This document shows, piece after piece, positions 34,266 through 48,200 of a stretch of 64,000 nucleotides of DNA. Source of the stretch: Albula goreensis (lineage: Eukaryota > Chordata > Actinopteri > Albuliformes > Albulidae); NCBI GenBank assembly GCA_022829145.1, contig CM040764.1, positions 17,942,361 to 18,006,360 on the forward strand, in the 5' to 3' direction. Position numbers and translations under genes: made by a program. Each line of letters starts with the position of its first letter. Positions within the stretch are counted from its first letter, which is position 1. Below the pieces are notes generated by a model. The model was not told the origin of the DNA. It searched no databases and worked only from the letters and a program-made list of their open reading frames with translations.

Positions 34266-36194
34266 ATCTACAATACACACACACACTTATCTACAAAACA
34301 CACGCACACTCGTGCACTCACACGCACACACCCACACACTTACACACCTCACACCCCTACATCTTGCAACATACATATTCTGGGTACACACTGGGGTGAT
34401 GGGGGCCTGAGTGTGCCCACAAAATGCTCAGGGCAAATCAATAAATCTCAAGCTGTCCTGCTCATTTGCCATCCTTTATCTGGCCTGCTATTTAATATGT
34501 GCCTCACTAATTGTGGAGAAGGTGCCATTGATTCATTTAAATGATGCTCCCCATAGGGACAGAGGGGGCTCGGGTTGGGTTTGGAGTTGGGTGGGGGTTA
34601 TAGCTGGCTTTACACAACCAATGCTTTAAAGTGTGTGATCCTGTTTCACAGGTGCACAATGAGACACCACTTCCTTTTATTTCCCATGCTGAGGGGTGTG
34701 AATGGAGTCTGAATGAAAATCAATTAAGGAAAAGGCTTATCTTGTGACAGAGGCACTGGAAATGGAAATGATGGGACAAAAGCTAATAGGTTATCGCAGG
34801 GCCCTTCTTAACGGTTCCTCGTTTAAATGGCCCGGCTGCTTAGCACATGTAACTGCTGCTAGCCCAGCTAGAGGCCCATAGACACATGGAACTGGAATAA
34901 ATGCCAGGTAGGAGTGTTGCTGACCTGTGCCCTGTTCGAAATAGGAGAGGAAACAAGAGCCAGAATGGAGAGCAGATAGGCATGGCGGGGAGTTAAGCTG
35001 TGCCAGACTTGCTGTAGTAACCACCAAACAACACATTGGTCCCTGTCCCTCACCCGGTCACTGTGCTCTGACCCCAATTACCCATTCCGCAGGCTATGGG
35101 GGTGTGGAGGGCCCACGCTGCCTTCTGCGCACCCCTGGAAATTGTTTTCGGCGCGCGCTTGTCAGCGAATATGGATGAGGATGGGGAGATGTGGGAATGA
35201 GGGGGCTGCCCTTTAACACGCACAGGTTATTCAAATGTTATCCGCTGCTGACGGCTGCCTGGAGACAGCTCTCTCAGAGCAGGGAGGGTTCCTCAGCTCC
35301 CCCTGCAAACTTACAAACACTCCTCCATATGGGGATTAATCAGGCCCCACCATTATTTCTGTCAGTCTTTTCCTGTTCTGAACTTCAACACAAAAATCTA
35401 CAGTTTTTCGCAGGCTGTAATAAAAACAGGTTTAAGTTAACCACACCTTTAATGCTGTATAAAACCTGCTCCACTCCAATAAACTAAACTGATCGCAGGA
35501 ATTGAATCATTTTCCACATATATGACTGTTTTGAGGCCAAAACTCTGTCAAAAACATTTTGACCAGACCTCTAACATGTTGCTAAAAAGTACCCATAATC
35601 CTTAGGGGCAGTGGGTGTTAAGATTCCTAACTGCTCTCTCTCTCCGTGTCACTGAGACACAACACAGCTGAGGATCAATAACAGCAGAACCACCCTGTGA
35701 TCAAACCCAGGAATGAAGCATGATTCTTCTGAGAGATTCAGAAAAGCACGAGGACAGACTACACAAAATGCATAATTTATGATTAAGCAGGCTTCTGCTC
35801 AACGGCTGCCAATAAAACTGCACCTTGTAAACGTGCGCTGTGACACAGGCAGGGTGGGGAGTGAGGAATACAGACGCTTTATTCTTCCCCACTATGCCCC
35901 CCCGCCACACGCTTTTCACGTTTAAGTTTTTATACAAGTGCAGATCTGCTCCATGCAAGAACATACATCACACAGAGTATTCAAGTGTGTTTGTGTGAGA
36001 CAGCATGTATGCGTGTGGATGCAGTTGCCTTGTGCATGCGTTTGTATGTGTGTGCACGTGCACTAGACGAGGTCACTGTGCTCACTTCTCAATGTCGCTG
36101 TTTTTACAGGTCCTCTGTGTGGTGGTTGAGGAGGCCGAGCTGGCATCCTGCTGGCTGCTCTCGCCATTACTCGTGGAGGGCATCTCTGTGCAGA

Positions 36195-36237
<43 letters not shown>

Positions 36238-39200
36238 GATCACCACCCTTCTTATGTCCTTCAGCTTGGTCCTAAACTCACTCACCAAAACGCACACAAC
36301 CTGGCCTTGTGTTCAAATCTACAATGCCCAGACAAGAAATCATGACAAAAGATGGGGGAAAAAAAGGTACATGAGGTGTGATTTGGTTACTGATTTGGAT
36401 AAGAAGAAGTGCAACAACCCATGAAAACCAGAATAAAAGAACACATGGCATGGAAGCAGGATTCAGGACACAGACAGCACTGACCTCATTATCATCATTT
36501 CTAGTTGGACAAATAAATAAAAACAGCAGCTTTCCCTGTTCTTATCATATGATGTTGACAAACAGCTCTGCATGTTGAAGGTGATGTAAATGGTCACTTT
36601 GCTATGGCTCCATTTGAGAAGGGTAAGGCTGAAAAAGCCTGCAGCCTGTACTCACCATCACTGGCCCATTTGGAAAACTCAGGCGTTATCCTGTTGGAGG
36701 GTGTCCCGCCACTGCAAAGCAGAAAGACAGGCAGGTGTGAGACAGTTCTGAGCGATGATGATAAGATTATTTAGATTTAGGGTTGGGGTGAAGGGGGTGG
36801 GCGTACTTTAAAACGGCTCCCCGCAGGGCCTCTCGCTCTCTGGCTTCACCCTGGTCCTCTCCGGAGCAGGGGATGATGTCCGCCTCGGTGTACCTGTGAG
36901 CGCCACGCTCAGGGAAACCCATTACTGCTCATGGAACAAGCAAACATACTGAGCCTGGGCATCTGTTTCCCTTCCGCACTGACCTATGACCTCCAGATTA
37001 CGGGTCACATGCTGCCTGCTACCTACAGCCAGATGCTACAGACTACAGTGACATTCTCTCTGACCACTGCCTCATTTTCAGATACAAATGTACTTTGCTG
37101 GTATCCCTATTGCTGCACACAAAAATCAATAGATTTAATGGGCCGAGATAAAAACAGACAAAAGTTAAATTAAGAAAATCTATGAAAATTGGCTTTTAAT
37201 AAAAGCAGAGTTCCCACTCAAATAAGATGTAATTTTTCCATGACCTGTCAATGAAGGATAACTGCATGATTTACGAGGTCTCTTTTCAGTAAGGGCCACT
37301 TTAAAGTACAGCCCTGCTGTGGCAAAGCAGGCTGACATTTTTAGGCGCATTTCTTACAAAATACTTTGTATTTACAAAAGGTACACAGTTCACTTGCCAG
37401 TGACTGATGAAATCTGAGAGTAATGAAGAAATCAGTGAGCTGTCCAATTTGTGTACTGATGGAGCAAGACTTGAGTAAGTGAGATCAAGCAGGTGAGTTA
37501 GCAAGAAAAATGGATGCATTTACTCACAGTAAAGATTTTTTTTTTTCAAATTTAGTCCTGACTTTTTAAGGACAGTGAAATATGTGACCACTTTCCACAA
37601 GCTGTTCATGACTTGGAAATATGTAGTGGAAATTCTTGTGATAGCAGAGAGTCGGTGTGAACACTCAGAGGTCAGAGTTCACATTGCCTGAGGCAGCTGG
37701 GAAAGGATACTGTGCTTTGCCGTACTCCAGGGTGTCGTCCCCATCCACGTCCAAGTCAGCATCGCTGTCGTGGTTCTCCTTGGTGCTGCAGGTGGCGAAG
37801 CCTGTTCCTGTGAGAGAGACAGGCATGGTCCTTCAAATTCAAAACCAGTACCTTCAAAGACAATCCTTAACACCAAACTACATGAACCTTTATCACACAC
37901 TTCAACAGTATATTCACAGTTCAGACACTGCCAGAGAAAGGAAAGGTCTACATCCACTTATCATATTAGCGAGACATGTTCTTCAATAGCCAATGCTGCA
38001 GGCTTACAGTCGAGCATGGGCTCATCTACAATGTACACACTTCAATCCCATCATGCTTTGCAATGATGTAAAATCATGTTTCATCAGCACAGATACAAAA
38101 GGGTGCCAGAGCACTCGAAGGACAGGTGTAAACTACCCTACAAAGTAAGTGTGTAAAGAGTGTGTAATGCATGTAAAACGAGACAGGAAGGCTGGGATTT
38201 TGCCTACAGTGTGAGAAGTCTGGCCCGCAAGTGCGGACTGGAGGGAAAACACTGGTAATGGATGTGTTCCTGGCCATGTCAGGCGCTGGAAGGACACTGT
38301 GACAGGCAATCCCAGCCCGGCCGGTGAGTGGCACCTCTATCAACCCCGTGATGACCTGGGAGACAAACTCCCCTGCAGTGTGAGTGCGCCTTTCAGCTTT
38401 ACTTATGGACCCGGCCGTCTGAGGGACACCAGGGCTGGCTCCACTGCTCAGTCACGGAGCTAGAGGAGGCCAGGACGTGCGGGTTAAGTGTCTGGCGTCA
38501 ACTGAGCGCGCACACGCGTGTGTCACAGTGTATTGGAGAGGACAGGCTGAAGACAGGTGAGAACTCTCTCCCCATGTGTGCGTGTGTGAGTGAGTGAGAG
38601 CGAAAGGGGGTGGATCTATTGGAGTAGACAGGCAGAATACAGGTGAGAGAGCAATGTGTGTGTGTGTGTATGAGAGACTAAATGAGTATGAGAGAAGGGA
38701 TCTATTAGAGAAGATGGCAGAATATAGCCGAGAGAGTGGCGAGTGTGTGTGCTTGTGTGTGTGGGACAGAATTTATCAGAACCACAGGTGAGGTTGTGTG
38801 AGTGTGCGTGTTTTACTAAGAGACGTTATTGGAAGGGACAGGTAGAGTACAGGTGAGGGGGTTCTGGGCAGACTGCGGGGGCGCTGGCTCAGATGGGCAG
38901 AGGCAGGTCTGAGCCACTCTTCCTCTCTGACGACAGCGGCAGCAAGCCCACCATTATGGGATTCCAGCCACTGGAAAAAAAAGGGGGATAAAATGCGCCA
39001 CAAACGCTAACTGTTTTTACAATGCACCGATGGCTTTTAGTGATCAAATAAAAGGGACCTTTTAGGTTTTATTTGGTCCCCGTGGCTGCGGGGAGCGTAT
39101 GTGAGCAGTGGCGGGGGCCGCATAAATCACCCTGTTTGCCGCTCACGGGCTCTGACACCAAACAGCTGGGCATCCTGCACTCGGCTCGCATCGCCTGGGA

Positions 39201-42200
39201 GCCTGAGCAAACAGCCTGCCTGTCACGGCCCGTCCAGCAGCCCGGGGCAGCCTGACAGGGGGAGCGCAGGCGCGCAGCTAAAACTCACTCAGGCATGGGA
39301 CTGCCGCTCCGCTCCCGCGTAAAAACAGCTCAATCAGAACCAAGAGAGGGGGGAAGGCTCTGCCAAGTATGTCACCTGAGAAGACCCTACAATCTGCCAG
39401 GATGCTTCCTGCCTGTTTAGTGATGCTGCGAATCACCCACGACAGCACAAAGAGAGGGCCTCAATAATTGTTTGGATGCGGCTTGCATAGCTTGCATCGC
39501 TACTTAGTTAGCATGGTTCAAGAATACTGCATGGTGACCCACTCCAAAAATAACGCCTTGTCTGACTAGCATTGGCCATTTCAGGCATCCTGACCCTAAA
39601 CGGAGCGAATGCTCTGTTACCTTCAATAAACACTCTTGAAAAGAGGCTCAAAAGCAGGCTTGCCACTTCCCTTGTCTTGGGATGCTCACTCAGCTGTAGT
39701 CCTTCTCTGAAGATCTGGAGCTAACCAGTACATAATCATAAACTACTTTTCCCAGGATGCATGGCAAAGCTGCCACAACATCTTCAATCATTTTCAGGCA
39801 CCACATTCAAATTCTTTGCCAAACAGATGAATCATAAAGGAACAGCCTTGTTCACTGTCAGCCTTGCCCTTGCTTTCTGCCCTACACTATGAGGAAACTG
39901 CAAGCAAAGGCTGCCCTACACCCTGAAAAAAACGCTAGCCAGAACTTAAGACTTGAAATGGGTCCTTGCTGGCCATAAGAGTGGGAAATCAACAGCGGCA
40001 AGGGCCGGGGGCAATCAGTCAACGGGCCATGACGGGTCAAATAAGCGATAAACTGCAAATGAGCCGATGAGGCTAGAGTGGAAACGTGAAGGAGAGAAAT
40101 GAATAGGCATCTCCTGACCACTAATGGCGGCTGAGTGGGGGGATGTGGCAAGCCGTGAGCGGAAAGAAAATCACTGTTAATTTAATCAATTGATCACAGT
40201 ATAGATTCAGGTGGGGCGAGTGGGGGGGGGGGGGGGTCGGCAGGGTGCGGGGCGGGCGTGTTAGGGACACTGCCTCGATGTCCAGCTAGTCAATCGGCCA
40301 ACGATCTCTCACCTGCCACTCTGCTGAACAGTTGACAACGCAATTATCCGAAACGGAGGCAGTGGCTTTGGCGTGTGTCCGACCTGGTTAAGGGGTGGCG
40401 GTCGGGGAGACATTGAGCATTCAGACTCAGCACGGCAGCGAGACAGTCTCAGGGGCAGCTGACATGCAGCAAGGAATGAACTGAAGGAAGGGCTTATCCC
40501 CCCGAAATGCCACGTGGGGGTTTCTACCCCTCAACCAAAAACCTCAACATTAAACCATATCCTGGGCTCCCCCTCCACAAAAAAACTGTTTTGGCTTCTT
40601 TTAACTTTGACTCAGTTACTTAATGAGTTTTAATGGGGGACTGAAAGCATACAATGAAAAAAAAAAGTCCCTAGCCTAAATAATGGCTTGAAAAAACATA
40701 CATGTGTATGTAGATAGTATGTCCAACTTTTCCAATGGGACTTTCCAGTGTTCAACTTCAGACCCAACACCTTGTCGTCCCTTTCCCCAGCCTCCATCAG
40801 CCCTGTTCCACACCCCTCTCAGCGGAGGACAGCGCTCCTGTGCTGTGGTTTGTTTGGCTCCCCTGATCAGCTGCTCCCTCTCCCTCTAACCGGTCTTGGC
40901 AGGCAATCTAATCTCTGCTGAAAAGGTCACCGCCACTTTAACTGCCTTTCAGTCACATTATGCACGCTGCTGCAGGCGCGCGCTGCGTCTGCTGGGCCCC
41001 GCGGCACGGGCCCCGGCCCCCGCCCGCCACCACCACCGGCCCCGGCCCGATCGATATCCTCCCCCGATCTCTCCCTCACGCGCACAGCACATTCACGCAT
41101 TGACTCACGAGGCCAGGGTAACACACCCCTCAGTCCGCACCTTCAGGTGCGCTCCAAACACACACTGCGAATGCTTTAAAGCCAGAGAAGTGAGTGGTGC
41201 TATCACTTTTTCCCGCTAATTTCCAATACCTTTACACCTGGAGCCTTTAATGATGAGGGGGTGATGGCAGGATATTTAAAACAGAGCAAGTGCACACTTA
41301 ACATGTGGCAAAGCTACACTGGGAACATCTCAAAATGTCTGTCTGGGAGGCAGGCTCTCAAATCCGCTCTCCATGTGAACACACATTAACACTGAAATTT
41401 ACTGGGCCACCATTGGCACACTGTGGATGAAACGGATACCGCAGAGTCTGTTGGGAGAGGGTGCAGAAAACCAGAGAAAAACAGGAGGACATGAAAGGCC
41501 CAGGCCAGCTGATCCTCCCCTGCTAATCCGTTCACCCATCTGCACGGGTCAAAGTGGCCCGTATCGGGATGGCATTTGCAAGGCTGGGGAGGGGTGGAGG
41601 AGCCCATCTTGAAGTGTGCTGACCGCAGGGAGGGCCTTCAGTGGAACAGCACCACCATCTTCACAGGCCCCCGCTCTCCTGCTGCGGACCTCCCACCAGG
41701 CCGTCCGGATCTGAGGACGCTCCGCGGTCCGCTGCCGTCGATACCGCCAGCCCCCGGATAATCTCCACATGAGAGGGGCTCACACGTCTCGCTCCCGACG
41801 AGCCGATCCCTGTCACTCTCCCCCTTACCCCGCCCCCCGCCTCCCGTCCTTCATTTTTTGGAAGTTGAAAGAGCATCTTTTCGGCTTTCTTCCTCCCCCT
41901 CAAAGAGGGACTCGGTGGAGAGGAGCACAGAAGTGGGTGCCTCTTATCCCATTAAAGGTGCGCCATGGCCTCCCCTGCCTCCCCCCGGGCGAGCGCCCCC
42001 CTCCGCCGCTTTCAAAACAAATCCGCCTTCTGAGGCTGCGGGCCCCTTTCAAGCGCGCCGCACACTCTGTCCAGATTCATCTGTGATACATCAGCGCACT
42101 CCAGCAGGAGCTGGCCACAGGCCCCCGCCACTCATCACACACTCACATCCTTTCTGCTCACAGTTCAATCTAGATTAAAAATTGATCGGTAACACTTTCT

Positions 42201-45200
42201 ACTTTTCTGTCTGGCCGGGGTTTTAAAACACCAAAAAAGGCATGTGAGCTTTTGGCTTAGCGATTCATTTTCTTGTTGAACTGGTGCACTTCTGTAATAT
42301 ATATATATGCGTACACACACACACACACACACACGCACGCGCACACACACACACACAATACTATTAACAAGCTGAACTGCATGGAATTTCACAGGAAAAA
42401 CAGGCAACTGAATGATATGTGAACTAACGCGTCTGTCCCAATTTTATTTCATATATTTTCAGGAAATGGAGATTCCTCACCCAAGATGGTTACCTGTGAC
42501 CAAGAATCTTAACGCAAGAGGCCCTTGCTCTTTGCTGCTAGTAAACGGCCTGACACCTCAGCTGTGTGTGAAGTTGTGACTTACCCATAATGCACCACAG
42601 TTTCAGTTTAAACCTGCCTTTAACATTGGAATCAACTGCAATGCCAAATTATCACTGGTAATGCCCTGTAAAATGCCCCATTATTTAATAAACCAAATCA
42701 GCAATCAGTAAGGAAGAGCAATTTGCCGGGAAGAGTGCAGCTATGTTACGCCCCTTGCATTAGCCACCATGTTTGACAGACAAATTCCCAGTGTGTACAA
42801 ATGGAAATGGAAGGTGTTTTTATCATCTCTCCCAGCAAATTAAAATGGCATTTTCTATTCATCACCTTTCTCTGCAAATACAAACGGACAAGGCCAGGTG
42901 TGCATCACCTTATAAAAATGCCCCGGTATCGAACACCTTTCCCAACAATTGAAAAAGCTCAGGGGTGATCAACACATTTACAACAAACATGAGCAAGTGT
43001 GTATGACTTTTCCCTGTAAATTAAAATGCAATGATTTCTGACAACCTTCCTTATAAATTAAAATGCCCAGGTGTGTTTTGCCAGCATTCAATATTCATAA
43101 GAGCACCAAACACCTTGAAGAAATGTGCAATGGTTAAAAATTTGTTGGGTTTTTTGGCCAGATCCAAATGCTAAATGTGGTTATGTAGGGGATTCTGTTC
43201 AGATACAAAAAATGACCATATTTTCAACATGTATACCTGATGTCTCAGGTGGCATAGCCACTTTTCACAAGGTTGTTGGGAAAGCTTGCATACCTCTGAA
43301 ACCCCCCTCCAGCAGGGAGGTGGCGCGCACCCTCTTCTGTCCGCACCACTCGTACTCCTCGAAGGGTGTCCCATTTTCTCCGTCCACATCGGCAGAGTCG
43401 TCCTCGACCCCGCACGCGCCTTCCCGCTGTGAAACAAAGAGTATTTTCACTGGAGACACTTTCCAAGAAGAGCAACGTAACGGTGAGACGTTCACAACAT
43501 GCTGAGGAAAGAGACTGAGCTACAATGAAGATCAGGATTCCTTCCAAACTGATACAAAATATCAATGTAACAGAAATGAATATGTTCTGGCCTTTCAGTT
43601 AAACAGATTCATGTTGCTTAAGTGGGTGATTTAACACATGTACATTCCACATTGGAATGGAAGTTTTGTAGCAATTTTCTGCCCAAGTCACAGAAAAAGT
43701 TGAGCCAGTAATAAAAAGCATAACCTTTTCACATTTACTCAGCAGACAGAAATGAAGGAGAAAAGATGGCATCAGTTTAAAGATAGGTACACAGAGCAAT
43801 GTTTAGACAGCTAAATGGATTCTTCCCCCTCCCCCTGCATAGAACCCTGTACAGCCCTGTCTACTTTGGCTGTCAATCAAAACTGTGTCTCTACTGAGCA
43901 GAACTTTAGCTGCAGGAAGAAAAGCAAAACACCATTTCCAATGCTCCAGCATGTGAGAGAGCAATGTGGTTACTGCAAGGAATTATGGGTCTGAATGCAT
44001 CATTTCTGTTCTATCCTTCATGTTATTTTACCTTATTTTCTGCAGCTATAGTCCTAGTGTTTCAACTGGCTGAAGATGAGATTCTTTGTAAAAGGCACAT
44101 AAAATAATATTATTTGGACAATTATTGTTGCAGATGCGAGAGAGAACATCTGCTTAGAGAAATGATCAACCACTTACTGATTTGAAAACTTAAAATAAGA
44201 GATGGAGACTATCGGCTTTGCCCCATGGTGCTCACTTCTCCTGCTGAGGAGCTGGAACAATGCCAGCAAAGAGCAGAGGCTAATCTGTGTGATCTGGTGC
44301 TGCTTTTCCATTACATTACACACACCTGGAGCCAGAACACATGTCTTTACAGCAAATGCTGTTGCCAGCCCTGATTGAGAAAACCGCCTGGACATCGTCC
44401 AAGGCAATCTACCGGCCCTCACTACACAGGCCCCTATACCCCAACACTAAAGCCCAGGAGACTGTCTGTTGTTTCTGTCTGTTATCTACCCCTGGCAGTT
44501 TGCTATCATCAGCAAAGGCAATGTGCTTTGTTTTTCCTCAGAAGTGTAGCTTCCACAGAGGGAAGAAACACTGTTATGCAACTGGCCTACACCTCACTTT
44601 TAGGTAAGGAAGGTTGAGCTGAGCTGGGAAACCTTGGCTGAAATAGCAAAGACGTGTGAAAGCTAACTTTAGCAAGGCAGTCTGGTTCCAACTCTACATT
44701 AGTTAAGGCATATGTGCCTGTTGCTACTACTATTATTGATTGCGGTGGAGCTAATGGTTAGATGAAAATGTGTTCCAATCCAGAAAAGAAGTGGGCCTGA
44801 CATTCATTCCCCCAAACACAGCAGAAATTTGGAGTCAAGTACTAGTTACTCTCCCCAGGCACCAAAGGAAATTAAGAGGAATATCACTACACTGTGATAA
44901 TTGCCAGCTACAAGCACAACAGATGGTGACAGAATTGGTCGGGGAAAGCTTGAAAACCAAAACTTTAATGCTAATAATTTGGAGTGATTTGTAATGTACC
45001 AAAAGCGATGGCACTGACTGTTTTCTCGTTCATCGACTGCCTAATTATCACATAAGGCCCTGGTGGGTGCTGGACTTTCTATTCAGTGTTTTCAGAAGTT
45101 TTCATAGGAACCTCTCCGGATGAACTCTAATGCAGTCATTAAAAATTACTGTTTGAATTCTACTGGTATTTAAAAGTACCAGGCATGGTAAATAACTAGG

Positions 45201-48200
45201 AAAAAACCTTTCAGAGGATATTCCTGGAGGCACTGCAGAAAGGACTATGGTGGCATATGGCACATAAACTTAAGGATCCCACAGATGTGTGTACACTATC
45301 AGACAAAGTACAAATTCCAGATTATCAACTTCAAACTAAGTGCGGAGATCTGGTGACCAAGCTGTGGGTCCTCACCTAGACTTCAAAACCAGTAACTGTG
45401 CTACCAACATGCAACACATGACGGAGGTGAGAGCACCTGGCTCGTTGACAAACGGGAGCTCAGACATTGCTGTTAGTTAAATTGCTGGAAAGGAGGAATG
45501 ACTCCTGGCCCAGGTTTAAGAGTGGAGAGTTGAGGAAGAGGAGAGTGCTTGTGTGTGAGCGGTTGAGAGTCGGGGCTCTGAAGCTACCTTGAATAGACAT
45601 TGTTCCACATGCCTACTCATCTCTTCCTCTGTTCCCGACAGTGGGGCGCTGCAGAGTGGACATACCTGCCCGTCTTCTGGCTTCCGGCGCTTCATCTTCC
45701 CGATCCGGGCTGGAAGACACAAGACAAAGGCAGGGATTTAGAGAGGAGTCCATCAGGTGCCCCTCCACATAAAGCTCAAAAGTCCTGTAAAGCCAAGTAC
45801 CCCATATCTCAAAACACTGAGGAAGTTGAGGTGAATACTCTCTCCTAAGTTGTTCAAAACAAAACCTGCATTCCAAACTACTTCACAGCTCCTTAGTCTT
45901 ATTAGCAAGAATGACCCCAGGCCATCACTCTTAAGCTGTGTCTTCAGAGAGATCATTGAGAGCGCCTCTGAATGAACCCATTTAAATTCATAACGATTTA
46001 TTAAATTAAATTATCTACAGTACCAGTGCACCAAATACACCAACAGACACACAAACCAACTACAATAATTTTGGTCCTGGCATAAAAAAAAAAAAAAAAA
46101 AAAAAAAAAACAGGTGAAACTGGATGTTGATGCTAAATCCATCTGCTGTGATGGCAGACATTGACAGAACCTCTGATCAATGACAGAAGCTTCTTTGATT
46201 TGTGTATGACCACCACAATGCTTCAGTGTCAAATAGGACTTAATTTAGATAAACGCTCCACTATTTTATCACAAAATCACCATGGTACAATCCAACAGCA
46301 GTCAAGAATTAACAGCACACTACCGGAATGCTGCATCCTCTATCACACACGGGAGTTATGGAACATCACTGGTGACTGTGGTCTAGGCATGGAGCTGCTA
46401 AACCTGTTATGTATCACCACTGATCTTAGGTGACCATCTCTGAAACACGCTTGTACCCCGAGGAAACTGCTTCAGAAAATGGAGTTCACCTCACTCTGCT
46501 CAAGCTAAGCAGATCGCTAACCACTGTCTGGAGGTTATCAACACGGAACTCACTCTAAAACCAGCCCGTGAATCATTCCTCAAACGCTAAACAAGGGAAA
46601 AGTGATGTCATGCGGATTTTGGTGACAGCTCTGCTCGAGGATTTTAGTGCTCAGAGAATTGAATTTTTACTGGCTGTAAAATACATCTTAAGTTGTCTTT
46701 CGTTTTATTTTCTCAGCACAAAAATCAATGGAGGTGGGAACTGGGACTTCACTTAGTAAAACGCAAGAGTGCAGATCTAAAAAGGCATGGATTTCCGAAA
46801 GAGCACCTGGCAAGAAAGCGAGGGGGGTGAAAACGCAATGCAAAGGTCCTGCACCCTGAACTGGAGACTCAATGAGACACCTGTGCTCCTCTCTCGAGCT
46901 GCGAAGTCGTTCGTCTGCTTCTGGTACAACATGAGGGAGCCTGCGTTTTGCCCATCTGACTGTGCAAATCTCCCATCACACTTTACAGCTCCCTCCACGC
47001 ACATGATTAGGAATTTAACATGGCAGAACGGTGACCATCGCATCATAAGTCTGTCGCTTTTTGTTAACTGCAAAACGGTGTGTGGGGACATTTGTTTTTA
47101 GTTGGCCGCGATTGCATGGGAAGCCCAGAGAGAAAGGAATGGATGTGCAATTACTCCAAGCGAAGGGGTATGTTCCTCATGATCTCTCGAAGGAAACTGT
47201 GACGGTAATTGAGGAAGGCGCCATTAAATAGAGAAAAAGAAAAGGCAGATTAAACAGGCGTGGCAAGAGGCTCTTTCCCCCCAGCCCCCTTCCTCGATCT
47301 CGATCGCCTAGATGTCCAACGCAGGATCATGAATCTTAATGGTGTGGTGAGTCCTAACGGAGCCGAAAATGCCTTTTTTTATGGTGCGGAGAAAGAACGG
47401 GAGCAAAATGTCAGCGGGACCCGAGGCTTTGCCATTGCGGGGGTGGGGGTGGGGGGGAGCGGGAATCAAGATGTGCAGTCTGACTGATACGAACAGCAGG
47501 CAGTCCTCTGGGTGCAAAACCTTAGTGCCCTTCGAATTCCGATTAAGTGAATTTTTCCCTGCTTTAAGTTTGGTGATTTAATATACTGAAGCATTTAACA
47601 GCCTTTACTGCGAGGAGCTCCTCTCCCATTCATAACTGCTAATCTCCTCCAGTAAGGGTTAAGTCTCCAGAGGTGACCGTCGGCTAATATAGGCTTTATA
47701 GAAGACAGCTGTAATCTAAAGCAGTTAAAATGTCATGGGCACTACGCAAATGTTTAAAGCTGAGCTTGAACGTGCCGTGTTACAACAGTCAACATAATGC
47801 AAGTATGGCGAAAGTAACTTTTTGGATTAAGACACGCGACTAAAAACCATAACTCCTCAATGGAGGATAAAAAATAATTGCTGCCAATTAGTACTACTTG
47901 ATGAGTCTCCAAATGTGAATCTGTAAAAATTACAAGCGTTCCTTTTTTTTTTTTTTTTTTTAAATGGGGCGTTTACAAAATCTGAATGGGTAGGGGGCAG
48001 GAGTGAGCGCATTGAGGAGCCTCTTACCGTGTCGAATGCAGCAGGGGGCAAGGGGGGCTCCGTTGAGAAGTGGAAAGGGGGCAGTTTTGACACTTTCCTT
48101 GGCGTAGCGCCTGCACCAGCAGAGGTCATCGACTGTTAACATATCAAGAAGTCAAGGGTTAATAGATGCTCTGCTCGTGAAGGCGCTAGGTCAGGGAAGA

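Larger units (their letters stand above)
28997..36085 (-). other. rnf220: rnf220 intron, 7.1 kb
   Basis: This is the richest intron for candidate regulatory blocks: 29930-30520, 31180-31630, 33540-33900, 34640-35110 and 35700-35960, all dense in TAAT/ATTA cores. It also has (GT)n at 30546-30584, a perfect hairpin at 32078-32106, a 16-bp tandem copy at 33478-33509 and a CA-rich minisatellite at 33955-34345. No coding exon was seen in it. Confidence 0.65.
37808..43293 (-). other. rnf220: rnf220 intron, 5.5 kb
   Basis: Contents: a degenerate 86-bp tandem repeat (38531-38870), GC-rich blocks at 38990-39320, 40890-41200 and 41560-42160, a G run (40222-40236), a CA repeat (42313-42357) and a degenerate array of roughly 30-45 bp units (42790-43075). 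No exon was recognised. Long open frames over the GC blocks lack splice or domain support. Confidence 0.6.

Noticed and set aside
33845-34544. Long His/Thr/Ser frames on the plus strand
   Set aside because: They are translations of a CA-rich minisatellite in three frames at once.
46084-46111. Poly(A) run as a SINE or processed pseudogene tail
   Set aside because: No A/B box, no gene-like sequence and no target-site duplication is visible beside it.
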